A DNA stretch of 64,000 bases from Bin87 sp965220095 (GCA_965220095.1 OZ244805.1:2666001-2730000); one strand, 5' to 3'; numbered from the stretch's first letter, positions 17,395 to 27,979 are shown. The notes: generated from the sequence alone by a model not told the origin. Translations and numbers: made by a program.

Positions 17395-17529
17395 GGCGTG
17401 TTACCAACCGGGCCGGTGTCATTGCAAGCGCGCCGCGTTAGTATCGCTCCGGGTTGTGGGGGAGTGCTGTGCTACCATACTTGCGAGGCACCGGAGAGAA
17501 ACTAGGTTGATCAGAACAGGAGGGGCATA

Positions 17530-17790
17530 ATGGAACCGTTCAAAGTCATAGCGAAAGTCGCTAAAGACGGCGAGATTACGCTGCGCAACCTGCCTTTTGA
17601 CGAGGGAGTGGAAGTGGAAGTAATCATAGCCGAACGCGTGGATTGGTCCCGCCCCTGCCCCACCGGAAAAAACCCTCTCAAAGGGTCCGTAATCCGGTAT
17701 GACCGTCCCTTTGACCCCGTGTTTGAGGACGATGAATGGGAAATGGACACCTGCCCTGACCCATTTCCGAACATAATCTCCCTGAAGTAA
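17530..17790 (+). CDS. putative antitoxin of a PIN-domain toxin pair
   Basis: An 86-residue acidic protein. The start MEPFKVIAKVAKDGEITLRN followed by LPFDEGVEVEVII looks like the SpoVT/AbrB- or DUF2281-type beta-strand head of small antitoxins, with a C-terminal linear tail (DPVFEDDEWEMDT) that would wrap the toxin. It ends 16 bp before the PIN-domain gene. Pairing and order make it the likely antitoxin, which also commonly represses the operon promoter; this is inference from context. GGAGG is upstream. Confidence 0.72.
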   Translation: MEPFKVIAKVAKDGEITLRNLPFDEGVEVEVIIAERVDWSRPCPTGKNPLKGSVIRYDRPFDPVFEDDEWEMDTCPDPFPNIISLK

Positions 17791-17806
17791 CGGAGAACTC
17801 TCTCGA

Positions 17807-18205
17807 TTGATTGTCCTTGACACCCATGTATGGATTTGGTGGGTAAATGAAACCGGCCGCCTGACGCCAGCGCAACAGGACGCTATCGCCTACGAGCGAC
17901 AGCTTCCCGGCAGCATAGGCATCAGTGCCGTATCGTGTATCGAGGTAGCCCGATTGTCGGCAAGTGGGCAGCTGGTGCTGCATTCAGATACGCTAGATTG
18001 GCTGCGTAGCAGCCTCTCCTACCCAAACATCCACCTGCTGCCCATCACGCCCGAAGTCGCAGTGCGGGCGTACAACTTGCCTGAACCATTCCATCGCGAC
18101 CCGGCAGACCGCATCCTGGTTGCCACCGCTCTGGAACATTCCTGTTCGCTCGTTACATCGGATGCTCGTATCACCGATCATCCCCACGTCCAAACCATCA
18201 GCTAA
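17807..18205 (+). CDS. VapC-type PIN-domain ribonuclease toxin
   Basis: A 132-residue PIN-domain protein. IVLDTHVWIWWVNETGRL gives the first catalytic Asp, ISAVSCIEVARLSASGQL the conserved Glu, and FHRDPADRILVATALEHS the second pair of acids, with VTSDARI closing the site. This is the complete Mg-dependent RNase set. VapC toxins usually cut tRNA or rRNA. The start is TTG at 17807. It is translated with the upstream antitoxin and followed 15 bp later by the MmgE/PrpD gene, which is unlikely to be related. Confidence 0.9.
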   Translation: MIVLDTHVWIWWVNETGRLTPAQQDAIAYERQLPGSIGISAVSCIEVARLSASGQLVLHSDTLDWLRSSLSYPNIHLLPITPEVAVRAYNLPEPFHRDPADRILVATALEHSCSLVTSDARITDHPHVQTIS

Positions 18206-18219
18206 CGAGGATTGTTGTT

Positions 18220-19632
18220 ATGCCCGATTCCATTTCGCGCCAACTGGCCCGTTGGGCCGTGAACCTGACCCCCGAAGAGCTGCCGCCGGCCGCCGTGGAC
18301 AAGATGCAAACTTCGCTGCTGCACGGCGTGGTTGTCGCCATCATCGGCGCCGGCACACATCACGGCAAGGCGGCCGTGCAACTGACGTTGGCGGAGGAGA
18401 GTTCGTCCCACGGCGCCAGCATCCTGGCTCACGGCGGGCGCGCTACCCGTTACGGGGCGGCGTTCGCCAACAGCAAACTGATGCACGCCACCAACCAGGC
18501 CGATTCTTACCGGATGCTGACCCACCCGGGGCCGTGCGTCATACCGGCGGCGTTGGCGTCGGCACAGCTCGGCGGAGCAACGGGCGCCGAGCTGTTAACC
18601 GCCATGTCTGCCGGCTACGAGGTTGAGTCTCGTATTGCCGGCGACTTTATCGCATCGACGCAGGCGCGCGGTTTCCGCTCCAGCCCGGTATACGGCACCC
18701 TGGGCGCGGCGGTAGCCACGGGCAAATTGCTGGGGCTGACCGAAGACCAGATGGTTACGGCCATCGCGCTGGCGTGTACGTTTACGGCCGGCACCAACGA
18801 GGGGCCGCGTTCGGGCGGGCGGGAAATGATGTTCCACGAACCGCAGTCCACCCGCAGCGGCATCATGGCGGCCCTGCTGGCACGGGAGGACGTGCGTGGG
18901 TCGGAAGAGGCTCTGGAAGGGCCGGCCGGTTTCTACAACGCCTTCACCGGAAACAACCGGGGCGAACTGTCCTACGTGTTCACCGGGTCGCAGCAGGTTG
19001 ACTTCGAGCCGGTAACGGAAGGGCTGGGCCAACGCTGGGAGCTGCTGCACACGGTGCTCAAGATGTACCCCACTGCGGGTTACAACTGCCCGGTAATCGA
19101 CCTGATGGCCGACATCCGGCGCGCCCACGACCTGTCCATCGACGACATTGAGCGCATCACCATAGACATGAACTGGCTGGAGACCCTGTACCCGTCGCCC
19201 GCCTTCCCCAATGCCGCCCGTGGTCGGGCCATCGTGGGTAGCACCCACTACTTCACCGCCTACGTTGCGGTCAACGGGTCGTACCCGCCCCTGCGCACGC
19301 GCATCGACCCTGGCGACGACTCCGACGCCGCCGGCGCGGAGAACCACGACGCGGTGGTGAAATTGATGGCCAAAGTGGAAACCGTGGGCCACAAAGACCG
19401 CCGCGCCTTCGCCCCGCGCATCACCATCGAGATGGCCGGCGGCACCAGCTATCAGGGCGAATACGAGGGCACCGAGCTGGAATGGGGTCTGGATGCCGAA
19501 GTGGAACGGCTGCGACCCCTCTTCTCCGCCATCGACTGGCCCGACACCAAGCTGGAATCGGTAGTGTCCGCAGTGCGCGGCATTCCCAACGCGGCAGACC
19601 TGACCGAGTTGCTGCGGGCGGCCACGCCGTAA
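18220..19632 (+). CDS. MmgE/PrpD-family protein
   Basis: A 470-residue MmgE/PrpD-family protein of usual length. RYGAAFANSKLMHATNQADS, the long SAGYEVESRIAGDFI, GTLGAAVATGKLLGLTEDQM and MYPTAGYNCPVIDLMADI are the conserved blocks. The family includes 2-methylcitrate dehydratase (PrpD) and cis-aconitate/itaconate-related enzymes, plus many unplaced members in Chloroflexota. The substrate here is not evident; no methylcitrate genes are near. GAGGATT lies before the ATG. Confidence 0.88.
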   Translation: MPDSISRQLARWAVNLTPEELPPAAVDKMQTSLLHGVVVAIIGAGTHHGKAAVQLTLAEESSSHGASILAHGGRATRYGAAFANSKLMHATNQADSYRMLTHPGPCVIPAALASAQLGGATGAELLTAMSAGYEVESRIAGDFIASTQARGFRSSPVYGTLGAAVATGKLLGLTEDQMVTAIALACTFTAGTNEGPRSGGREMMFHEPQSTRSGIMAALLAREDVRGSEEALEGPAGFYNAFTGNNRGELSYVFTGSQQVDFEPVTEGLGQRWELLHTVLKMYPTAGYNCPVIDLMADIRRAHDLSIDDIERITIDMNWLETLYPSPAFPNAARGRAIVGSTHYFTAYVAVNGSYPPLRTRIDPGDDSDAAGAENHDAVVKLMAKVETVGHKDRRAFAPRITIEMAGGTSYQGEYEGTELEWGLDAEVERLRPLFSAIDWPDTKLESVVSAVRGIPNAADLTELLRAATP

Positions 19633-19685
19633 TCGGCCGCTGAGCCAGCGGCTCGTCAAGAGATTAACACCTTTGGAGTATAATA

Positions 19686-20480
19686 ATGTTGCCAGGATTG
19701 GAAGGTAAAGCCGCGTTGGTTACGGGCGGCAGTCGCGGTATCGGAAAGGCCATCGCCTATGCTTTGGCATCGGAAGGTTGCGCCGTGGCAATCTGTGCCC
19801 GAGGCGAGGAAGCGTTGCAATCCGCCGCCGCCGAAATCGGGGATGCTACCGGCGCCAACGTCATCGCGGTGCGCGCCGACATGACCGCTCCGGACGAAAT
19901 CGTTGGCCTGGTTCAACAAACCGTGTCCGCCCTGGGTCGGCTGGATATTCTGGTCAACAACGCGGTGAACAGCACCAGCGACCGCGCCAGCCGCATTCCC
20001 GACGATGTAATCCTGAACCATATCACCACCAAGATAATGGGCTACATTCGCTGCGCGCGGGAGTGTGTGCCGCACATGACGGCGGGCGGGGGCGGGCGCA
20101 TCATCAACATTGGCGGTATGGCGGCGCGCAATTCCAGCCCCACCAACCCGGGCTCGGGCGTCACCAATTCGGCCATGTCCAACTATTCCAAGGCGCTGGC
20201 CGACGACGTAGCGGGGGATGGCATCCTGGTCAACTGCATCCATCCGGGCAGCACGCGCACCGAGCGCTACATGGGGCTGGTGGCCGAGCGGGCCGCGCGC
20301 ATCAACAGCACATCCGAGGCCGAGCTGGCTCAGTCAGTGGCCGAAATTCCCATTGGCCGCATGATTGAGCCGGAAGACATCGCCAACCTGGCCGCATTCC
20401 TGTGTTCCGACCTGGCGTCGGCGATCACCGGTCAAACCATCGCCGTGGACGGCGGCGGCGGCAAGGGCGTGCACTTCTAG
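19686..20480 (+). CDS. short-chain dehydrogenase/reductase (atypical catalytic motif)
   Basis: A 264-residue SDR. The NAD(P)-binding TGGSRGIGKAIAYALASEGC, the LDILVNNAVN segment and the C-terminal DLASAITGQTIAVDGGGG are canonical. The catalytic YxxxK is not: the region reads GSGVTNSAMSNYSKALADDV, in which the usual Tyr four residues before Lys is missing. This motif is found in a minority of SDRs whose activity is doubtful. The start at 19686 ends up 53 bp after the MmgE/PrpD stop, so the two are likely co-transcribed. Confidence 0.86.
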   Translation: MLPGLEGKAALVTGGSRGIGKAIAYALASEGCAVAICARGEEALQSAAAEIGDATGANVIAVRADMTAPDEIVGLVQQTVSALGRLDILVNNAVNSTSDRASRIPDDVILNHITTKIMGYIRCARECVPHMTAGGGGRIINIGGMAARNSSPTNPGSGVTNSAMSNYSKALADDVAGDGILVNCIHPGSTRTERYMGLVAERAARINSTSEAELAQSVAEIPIGRMIEPEDIANLAAFLCSDLASAITGQTIAVDGGGGKGVHF

Positions 20481-20547
20481 CCAACCCGATTGCCGGGTAT
20501 CGCCGGCCCCGGTATTGCCGGCCCGGGTTGGGCGGGACGGGCCACGT

Positions 20548-21063
20548 CTAGGTAATGCCCATCTCCCGCAGCGCCACGGCAAATTTGGCGTCCAGCACAT
20601 AGGCGTCCTCGCCCTTGTCATAGATGAGCGGGCGGGGCAGGTCTACATCGCCGCGCCGCTTTCTGAGGCGATTCATGCTGTGCCCCTGGCTCGACAGCGA
20701 ACCGGACAGCTCCCGCTGGGAAAGGCGCAGCGTGTGCATCAATTGGGTACGCTTCTGCATATGATTCGGGGAGCGGGACACCCGCAACATGGCCTGCCGC
20801 GCCGTATCCGAGAGGTTGCGCCAGAAGGTGTTGACGTAGCTGATGTTCCAGTCGGCCAGCGGCAACTGCGGCGGCGCCGGGGCGGAGAAGGTTGCGGGCG
20901 CCGACGTCGCGACGTCGGCTATCGGCGGGGGCGCTGACTCGGCGGGCGTTGGCGAACTGACCGGCGCCGGTTGACTGGCAATATTACGGCCACCGGCAAT
21001 CTGGCTGATCATGGCCATCACCTCGCCAATATCTCCTTCAATCGTTACCGTAACACTTGTCAA
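20548..21063 (-). CDS. winged-helix-like DNA-binding protein (uncharacterised)
   Basis: A 171-residue protein. The N-terminal 25 residues look like a short beta-rich head, followed by a Pro/Ala-rich linker of about 40 residues. The C-terminal 85 residues (FWRNLSDTARQAMLRVSRSP, LRLSQRELSGSLSSQGHSMN, KGEDAYVLDAKFAVALREMG) read as a winged helix of the type seen in small Chloroflexota regulators. I placed the start at TTG 21063 because AGGAG lies 7 nt upstream; the frame is open to a GTG at 21087. The downstream neighbour on this strand is the convergent SDR. Confidence 0.62.
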   Translation of the reverse strand: MTSVTVTIEGDIGEVMAMISQIAGGRNIASQPAPVSSPTPAESAPPPIADVATSAPATFSAPAPPQLPLADWNISYVNTFWRNLSDTARQAMLRVSRSPNHMQKRTQLMHTLRLSQRELSGSLSSQGHSMNRLRKRRGDVDLPRPLIYDKGEDAYVLDAKFAVALREMGIT

Positions 21064-21175
21064 ACCACTACTCCTGCTCACCCACACCTGAACTCTGTCA
21101 TGTATGCGGCGCTACTGGGTGTTTGTGCATCAGAGACTACATTACCAGACTCCACAAAACAAGTGGCGTTTCGGG

Positions 21176-21323
21176 CTCATTCGTATCCACTTTGTCATTG
21201 CGAGCGTAGCGTGGCAATCCCGTCGCCGTAGCAACGGCGGTTCGCCGACGTGTGTTCAACCTCATCGAGATTGCCACGTCGCTATGCTCCTCGCTATGAC
21301 AGATTAAAGTGGGTACGCGTGAC
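21176..21323. mobile_element. R1 MITE-like element with exact 10-bp target duplication
   Basis: 148 bp. Starts CTCATTCGTATCCACTTTGT, ends GTGGGTACGCGTGAC. Flanked by GCGTTTCGGG at 21166-21175 and 21324-21333, an exact direct repeat. Interior as in the other R1 copies. Confidence 0.9.
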
Positions 21324-21385
21324 GCGTTTCGGGGCGTATATGCTCTTGGGCATCTCTGCTCTTGGGCAATACCATGCTGGCATGA

Positions 21386-22342
21386 CTATTCCTGCAACGC
21401 CAGCAATAACGCAGATTCCAGCACATCGGGCGGTACGTACTGCTCGAAGCGCGCGGTAATGCGCCCGTCGCTGCCAATCACGAATGTCCACGGCTCGGTC
21501 ACCAGTCCCCATTCGTCCACGGCCGGCACCAGCTCTTTGGCTGGCTGGCTGGGTTCGATGCGGTGTGGGTCTTTGTACACTTCCACGTGAACGAAATTAG
21601 CGCGCCCCGGGTAGCGGGCCGCCAGCATCGACAGTTCGGCAACTTGTGGGCCGCAGGTCGCCGTTACACAAAAGGCCGGCGTCGAGAACGTAACCACGGC
21701 CGGCTGGCCGGCGCGCACGGCGTCAGCCACCGACAGCTGGTACAACGCCGGGTCTGGTTGCGGGCTGCTGCTGATGGTGTGCAGGTCGGGGGCGCTGGCG
21801 GCCGTTGGGGTGTTGGACAGCGGAGCAGGATCGCCGATGAAAGGGGAACGGTGTTGGTCGGCCACGGATACCACCGCGCCGATGGTCAAGCTCGCCTCGG
21901 CCTGATCATTGCCATCGGAGTCGTTGCCACCGTAGTCGAAGGTTGCGTGAATTTCCCAGATGCCGGGTGCGCCTGGGGTGGCGGCGCCAGCTTCGTCGAA
22001 CGACACATCGGCGATAAAGATGCCGCGTCTCCCCTCCGGCGGCCAGGGTTCGTAGTGGGCGGTGGTGCGGTGGCGCACCTGGCCGGTGGCTGCGCCCGGC
22101 TCGTAAAACACCGCGCGCAGCGCCACCGAATCGGGGCGCACCGGCATATAGTTCCGGTCAACCAACCCGAAGGCAAGCCGGTTATTCCCCACCGCCAGGT
22201 CGCTGGTCGACACCACCAGACTTACCGGAGGGCCGCCGGCCGGTTCATTCAGCACATTGGGCTGAGTTGTCGGGCCGGCGCAAGCGGTGGTGAGCAGCAG
22301 ACACACCGCCAGCAAGCAGCAAGCAAACACGGTACGCATCAT
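21386..22342 (-). CDS. lipoprotein with C-terminal thioredoxin-like domain
   Basis: A 318-residue protein. From ATG 22342 it opens MMRTVFACCLLAVCLLLTTA followed by CAGP, a lipoprotein signal (lipobox LTTAC). Residues about 40-180 form a beta-rich domain (extracellular carrier-like, NRLAFGLVDRNYMPVR). From about residue 205 it reads PAVVTFSTPAFCVTATCGPQ followed by VAELSMLAARYPGRANFVHV, a thioredoxin-like fold with a C-x-x-x-x-C instead of CxxC. The late TEPWTFVIGSDGRI is the cis-Pro region. It probably acts on the outer face of the membrane. A longer frame runs up to 22480 through a tandem repeat. Confidence 0.82.
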   Translation of the reverse strand: MMRTVFACCLLAVCLLLTTACAGPTTQPNVLNEPAGGPPVSLVVSTSDLAVGNNRLAFGLVDRNYMPVRPDSVALRAVFYEPGAATGQVRHRTTAHYEPWPPEGRRGIFIADVSFDEAGAATPGAPGIWEIHATFDYGGNDSDGNDQAEASLTIGAVVSVADQHRSPFIGDPAPLSNTPTAASAPDLHTISSSPQPDPALYQLSVADAVRAGQPAVVTFSTPAFCVTATCGPQVAELSMLAARYPGRANFVHVEVYKDPHRIEPSQPAKELVPAVDEWGLVTEPWTFVIGSDGRITARFEQYVPPDVLESALLLALQE

Positions 22343-22412
22343 GTTATTGAGGTTGCCACGACGCGCAGGTGTTGGCAAGGGTTTTCGCCCTCGCCCTCGC
22401 CGTCCGTCATCA

Positions 22413-22448
22413 ATCAAGGACACGATCAAGGACACGATCAAGGACACG
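22413..22448. repeat. 12-bp tandem repeat, three units
   Basis: ATCAAGGACACG repeated three times exactly, just upstream of the lipoprotein gene start. It would encode four-residue repeats if read in frame, so it may be a slippage site or part of the leader. Confidence 0.8.
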
Positions 22449-22475
22449 ATTCCGCAACCTATCATTTCATTGCGT

Positions 22476-22888
22476 CTCACGCGTACCCGCCCAATCTGTC
22501 ATTGCGAGGAGCATAGCGACGTGGCAATCTCGATGAGGTTGAACACACGTCGACGAACCGCCGTTGCCACGGCGACGGGATTGCCGCGCTACGCTCGCAA
22601 TGACAAAGTGGGTACGATGAGGGTTGGGTTGGTAACGCGTACCCACCCAATCTGTCATCGCGTGGAGCATAGCGACGCGGCAATCTCGATGAAGTTGAAC
22701 ACACGTCGGCGAGCCGCCGTTGCTACGGCGACGGGATTGCCGCGCTACGCTCGCAATGACGAAGTGGGTACGATGAGGGTTGGGTTGGTAACGCGTACCC
22801 ACCCAATCTGTCATTGCGAGGAGCATAGCGACGCGGCAATCTCGATGAAGTTGAACATACGTCGACGAACCGCCGTTGCTACGACAAC
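22476..22888. repeat. three R1 elements in tandem, last one truncated
   Basis: Copies at about 22476-22621, 22631-22777 and 22790-22888. The second and third are joined by the same spacer GATGAGGGTTGGGTTGGTAA as the first and second, so the array grew by duplication of a unit of about 165 bp rather than by three insertions. The third copy stops inside the right half (after CGCCGTTGCTACGACAACGG). The gap 22343-22995 holds nothing else but the 12-bp repeat. Open frames in either direction across it are repeat-derived. Confidence 0.85.
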
Positions 22889-22995
22889 GGTTTTGCAAAG
22901 GTTTCATCGAGGGCGTGGGGGCTGGTTCAGGGTCGTTGCGGGGTGGTCTATAATCACGGTGTGATCCACCATACTTTGTGCTTGTTGAGGCGATT

Positions 22996-24033
22996 ATGCG
23001 GTTCGGTTCTTTCGTATTTCCGGTTAGCCACCATCCTGAAAACGACTCGGCGGTGATTGACAACACGCTGGACGAGATTGTGCTCGCCGAACAGATTGGT
23101 ATGCATTCGGTATGGCTCACCGAGCACCACTTCGACGGCGCCGCCGCCCACGCTGATCCGGTGGTACTGGGGGCCGCCGTGGCCGCGCGCACCACGCATC
23201 TGAAAATTGGTTTTGCCGTTGTCGAACTGGCCTTCCACCATCCCGTGCGGCTGGCGGTGCAAACCTCGCTGCTGGACAACCTTAGCCACGGGCGGCTGAT
23301 TGTCGGGCTGGGGCGCGGCTCGGCGTACAACCACTATGAGTATGTGGGTTTTGGCCTCACCATGGAGGAAGGCATCGCCCGGCTGGATGAGGCCGAGCAG
23401 TTGCTGGTGGAGGCGTGGACGTCCGAGGACCTTTCGCACCGGGGCGCAACGTGGGACGTAGAATTTCCGCTGCTGCGCCCACGCCCGTATCAGAAACCCC
23501 ATCCGCCGCTGATTCGCGCCTGCATCAGCGAAGCCTCTGCTGTCAGCATGGCGAAAATCGGCCGGCCCATCATGATTGGTATTCAGACCCTTGCAACGCT
23601 GGAGGCGCGCCTGGAGCGGTACCGCGAAACCATGCTGGACTCGGGGTTCACCGAGACGGAGACTGAGGCGACGCTGGATCAGTGTTGGGCGTCCCGCGAC
23701 CTGTTTGTGGCCGACAGTTACAGCGAGGCCGTGGAGATTGCCGAGGCCGGTTTCGAGCGGGAGCGCACCCACTTCCGCCGCGCCCGCGAACTGTACAACC
23801 CCGGCGGCTTCCCGCCTCCTGATCCCAACCGGCCCATTCCGGCCGGCGAAAGTCTGGAGCACTCGTTCATCATGGGCACGCCGTCGCAGGTGGCTGAGCA
23901 GGTCGCCGCCATGCGCGACATCGGCGTCCGCAACCTCATGTTCAAGTTGAATACGGGGGAGATGGACACGCGACGGGTGCAGAAGTCGATGCGTATGCTG
24001 GGCGAGCAGGTGATGCCAAAATTCGCGGAGTAA
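22996..24033 (+). CDS. LLM-class flavin-dependent oxidoreductase
   Basis: A 345-residue luciferase-like enzyme. MRFGSFVFPVSHHPENDSAV, EQIGMHSVWLTEHHFDGAAA, then LLDNLSHGRLIVGLGRGSAY and YQKPHPPLIRACISEASA are typical of the LLM barrel. The motif with HHFDG and GRGSAYNHYE is closer to the monooxygenase-type (SsuD/alkanal) branch than the F420-type gene at 13.8 kb. The ATG at 22996 was chosen over TTG 22978 because the family begins MRFG. It lies just downstream of the R1 array. Confidence 0.9.
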   Translation: MRFGSFVFPVSHHPENDSAVIDNTLDEIVLAEQIGMHSVWLTEHHFDGAAAHADPVVLGAAVAARTTHLKIGFAVVELAFHHPVRLAVQTSLLDNLSHGRLIVGLGRGSAYNHYEYVGFGLTMEEGIARLDEAEQLLVEAWTSEDLSHRGATWDVEFPLLRPRPYQKPHPPLIRACISEASAVSMAKIGRPIMIGIQTLATLEARLERYRETMLDSGFTETETEATLDQCWASRDLFVADSYSEAVEIAEAGFERERTHFRRARELYNPGGFPPPDPNRPIPAGESLEHSFIMGTPSQVAEQVAAMRDIGVRNLMFKLNTGEMDTRRVQKSMRMLGEQVMPKFAE

Positions 24034-24037
24034 CTCA

Positions 24038-24081
24038 CCCCCTCTCCCTCAATGGGAGAGGGTTGGGGTGAGGGTGAAAAT
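24038..24081. repeat. R2 hairpin repeat (CCCTCTCCC...GGGAGAGGG)
   Basis: CCCCTCTCCCTCAATGGGAG followed by AGGGTTGGGGTGAGGGTGAA. The inner inverted repeat forms a 9-bp hairpin. It follows the LLM stop by 5 bp and could also terminate transcription. Further copies are at 25940, 26179, 31540, 31812, 37105 and 55519. Confidence 0.8.
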
Positions 24082-24471
24082 CCCCATCTCCGCCGCTCTG
24101 ATCGTGCGTCCCGCCGGCCGCTCCTCGATCGTCGGCCGGCCGCGACGCCCTCGGCTGTAACGCCGACGGCGTCTGCACCCTTTGGGCCCGGTTGCCATCT
24201 ACGGTTGACGAACCCATACAACCCAACGCAGCCGCCAGTAGCATGGTTAGCATGAGCCCCACAAAAACCTGCAATTGCCTGCTCCCAATGAACACTCGCC
24301 ACCTCATCGACCCTCGCCACATTTCGCCTAATCGCTGCTTATTTCCGAAAACCTTCCGCCACATCATACGCTCCTAACCAGCCAACCTCTGTGTCTTGCA
24401 CGTCTCGGCAATCCTCCCCCTATGCTAAAATCCGCTTATCACCCTGCCACCAGCAGCCCGGGAGGTTCGCC

Positions 24472-25881
<1,410 letters not shown>

Positions 25882-25902
25882 AATCTCCTCTCCCACTTAA
25901 AC

Positions 25903-25943
25903 TGTCATTGCGAGGAGCAAAGCGACGTGGCAATCTCGCTCCC
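25903..25943. repeat. R1 fragment (half element)
   Basis: CACTTAAACTGTCATTGCGA, then GGAGCAAAGCGACGTGGCAA and the start of TCTCG: one arm of R1, ending where an R2 repeat begins. Confidence 0.7.
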
Positions 25944-25982
25944 TCTCCCTTGATGGGAGAGGGTTGGGGTGAGGGTGAAAAT
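25940..25982. repeat. R2 hairpin repeat
   Basis: TCCCTCTCCCTTGATGGGAG followed by AGGGTTGGGGTGAGGGTGAA. Together with the R1 half it makes a composite at the 3' side of asnS. Confidence 0.8.
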
Positions 25983-26178
25983 CCGCACTGATCCCCAGCT
26001 CATGGTAAGCCTGTCGAACCATCCGTTCCTCCCCCAGTCGGCCAGTTTGGTTTGACAAGGTGGACACGCGCGAGGCTCAAGCCGGCATTGCCACGCCGTT
26101 TCGTTCCACCCTACGACACGTCGCGCAAAGGTCTCCCCGATGGGATAGGGCTGACAGGGGTAGGTAACTTCTACAATG

Positions 26179-26222
26179 TCCCCTCTCCCTTGATGGGAGA
26201 GGGCTAGGGTGAGGGTGAAAAC
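26179..26222. repeat. R2 hairpin repeats (two, second diverged at 26259-26290)
   Basis: TCCCCTCTCCCTTGATGGGA followed by GAGGGCTAGGGTGAGGGTGA, and a more diverged copy 40 bp later (GCCCTCTTGGAGAGGGGTCG). The gap 25882-27389 is 1.5 kb and holds these repeats plus little else. Confidence 0.75.
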
Positions 26223-26722
26223 CTTCTGTAAAACATCCAAGACATACCCTTGTCAGCTCGCCCTCTTGGAGAGGGGTCGGGGGTGAGGGCCGCCACCCCC
26301 GCCCAAAATAGCGACACCCTGCCCCTTCCGCCACCCGACGCCAACCCCGTATCCTGTATTCAGTCAGGCAATCCGGAAAGCGAAACGAGCGCTCGTCTCG
26401 CCCTGCTTGACTCAACATCTCAAATTGGGCATTTGGTTTCAGGTCTCACGGCCAACTCTGTCGGTTCTGCAACGCTTTCGCGCGTCCGTCGCCGCCTTTT
26501 CACCGGACCGGTTCGCGAAGCACGGCGGGAGTCACCACCGCCCCATGCCGCGCAATCACTACGGGACCCGGTTCGCCCCCCCGTGGCGCGGGACATGGAA
26601 GCCTAGGACATAATCTGCATCCCCTGGCCGTATCGCCGACCCAGACCTGAAACCCCTCGCCCAAATTCCCAAAATCTAAACCACCGCAAAATCTAAACCA
26701 TCGGAGAATCTCAATCGGAACC

Positions 26723-27154
26723 ATCAGCCACCACCAATCCACCAGCCATCAATACCTCCGGCGCGCCCGCAACTCCATCGCCGCAAATGACTACGCCAAC
26801 GCCGCCGACCACTTGCGCCGCGCCAGTTCCCACAGCATCACCGCCATCGCCATGCTCACCGAATTTCCCCACAATTCCCGTCGCCGACTCGAAATCATCC
26901 TCCACCTCTACATCTTCGCGGAACAGCTCAGTCGCTCCCACCTCAAAACCTTCCGACTTACCCATTCCCTGCCTAACTTCCTCAACGGACGCCAGACTGA
27001 TGCCGCCCGCGTCGCAACACGCCGTGTCTGCCGTCGTGTCGTCCGACTCGTCACCGCCTGCGATCACATCATCGCCGGACACCCCACGCCAGTCCGCCAT
27101 CACAAACGCTGGCTCCGCAACCCACCGCCGCCGGGTAGCGTTGCAATTTACTGA
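26723..27154 (+). other. doubtful open frame with helical-protein pattern
   Basis: The frame read from about 26723 to 27154 contains SHQYLRRARNSIAANDYANA followed by ADHLRRASSHSITAIAM and LYIFAEQLSRSHLKTFRLTH. That composition and spacing resemble the PaREP1/HEPN-type proteins at 6.5-7.2 kb. No ATG/GTG start with a ribosome site is found before 26813 (TTG), and the C-terminal third turns basic and low in complexity. It may be a degraded gene of that family. I do not assign a function. Confidence 0.25.
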
Positions 27155-27188
27155 TGCGTGAATAAATACCTAAACCAAACCTATCTGT

Positions 27189-27216
27189 CATTCCCGCGAA
27201 AGCGGGAATCCAGGAA
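27189..27216. repeat. short inverted repeat of the GTCATTCCCGC type
   Basis: GTCATTCCCGCGAAAGCGGG followed by AATCCAGG, an inverted repeat that also forms the inner part of MITE-A. Only this core is present here, without the MITE-A ends. Confidence 0.6.
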
Positions 27217-27389
27217 AGCCCCAATCAGAAAAATCCTGTCTATCCTGTTCATCCATGCAAAAAACCCACCTAATACGGAACGCCGCCTGGCGCAGCGCGC
27301 CCGTTGACGCCCAAAAACCCACACCATATAATGCCGGCCAATTCATTTGACACTGCAACCAATCCCACTTCGCTCAAGGAGTCTCGATA

Positions 27390-27902
27390 ATGACCACGGA
27401 AGCCCACGAATCCATACTGCACCCAGCTTCCCTTGTGAACGAACTCAAAAAGAACGGCGTCTCACACGTGGTCTGGCTCCCGGACAGCGAAACCAACTTC
27501 CTCTATAACATGATGATGGAAGAGCCCACCCTGGACCTGGTGCCGGTGTGCCGCGAGGGCGAGACCATGGCCGTCTCCGCTGGCCTGTGGGTCGGTGGTG
27601 CCAAACCGGTCGTCCTCATCCAGAACACCGGCGTCTTCGAGGCCGGCGACTCAATCCGCGGCCTCAGCCTCGACCTGAACCAACCCCTCGTCATGCTCAT
27701 TGGCTACCGTGGCTGGACCCGGCGCGGCCCCACTCCCGACTCCGCCGGCCGTTTCATTGAACATATCCTCCACGCCTGGGGCATCAACTACTACCTGGTC
27801 GAAACCGACGACGACGCCGACCGGATCAGCATCGCGTTTGAAGAAGCCCAGCGCCTCAACCGGCCCGTGGGTGTCCTCATCGGCACCGAATTCGGCTCCT
27901 AA
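27390..27902 (+). CDS. ComD-like TPP-enzyme N-terminal subunit (sulfopyruvate/phosphonopyruvate decarboxylase alpha-like)
   Basis: A 170-residue protein equal to the N-terminal (PYR) domain of a TPP-dependent decarboxylase. VNELKKNGVSHVVWLPDSET, VPVCREGETMAVSAGLWVGG (the conserved Glu that activates TPP) and the long PLVMLIGYRGWTRRGPTPDS fit the sulfopyruvate decarboxylase alpha subunit family. The matching C-terminal half is the next gene. Substrate is uncertain: sulfopyruvate, phosphonopyruvate or a related 2-oxoacid. GGAG lies upstream. It begins a run of genes to 30650. Confidence 0.85.
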   Translation: MTTEAHESILHPASLVNELKKNGVSHVVWLPDSETNFLYNMMMEEPTLDLVPVCREGETMAVSAGLWVGGAKPVVLIQNTGVFEAGDSIRGLSLDLNQPLVMLIGYRGWTRRGPTPDSAGRFIEHILHAWGINYYLVETDDDADRISIAFEEAQRLNRPVGVLIGTEFGS

Positions 27903-27979
27903 CCGAAGCATCACCCCCATCCCACAACAACCCGTAGGGGCAACCCCTGTGGTTGCCCTCGCCTCCAGGAGACACCCCC

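Noticed and set aside
22476..22888. CRISPR array
   Set aside because: Three long units with the same short spacer and internal inverted repeats are tandem mobile elements, not short direct repeats with unique spacers; no cas genes.
22287..23330. open frames crossing the triple R1 array in both directions
   Set aside because: The peptides are periodic translations of the R1 element (CNxRxLPRYAPR-type strings) and shift with each copy.
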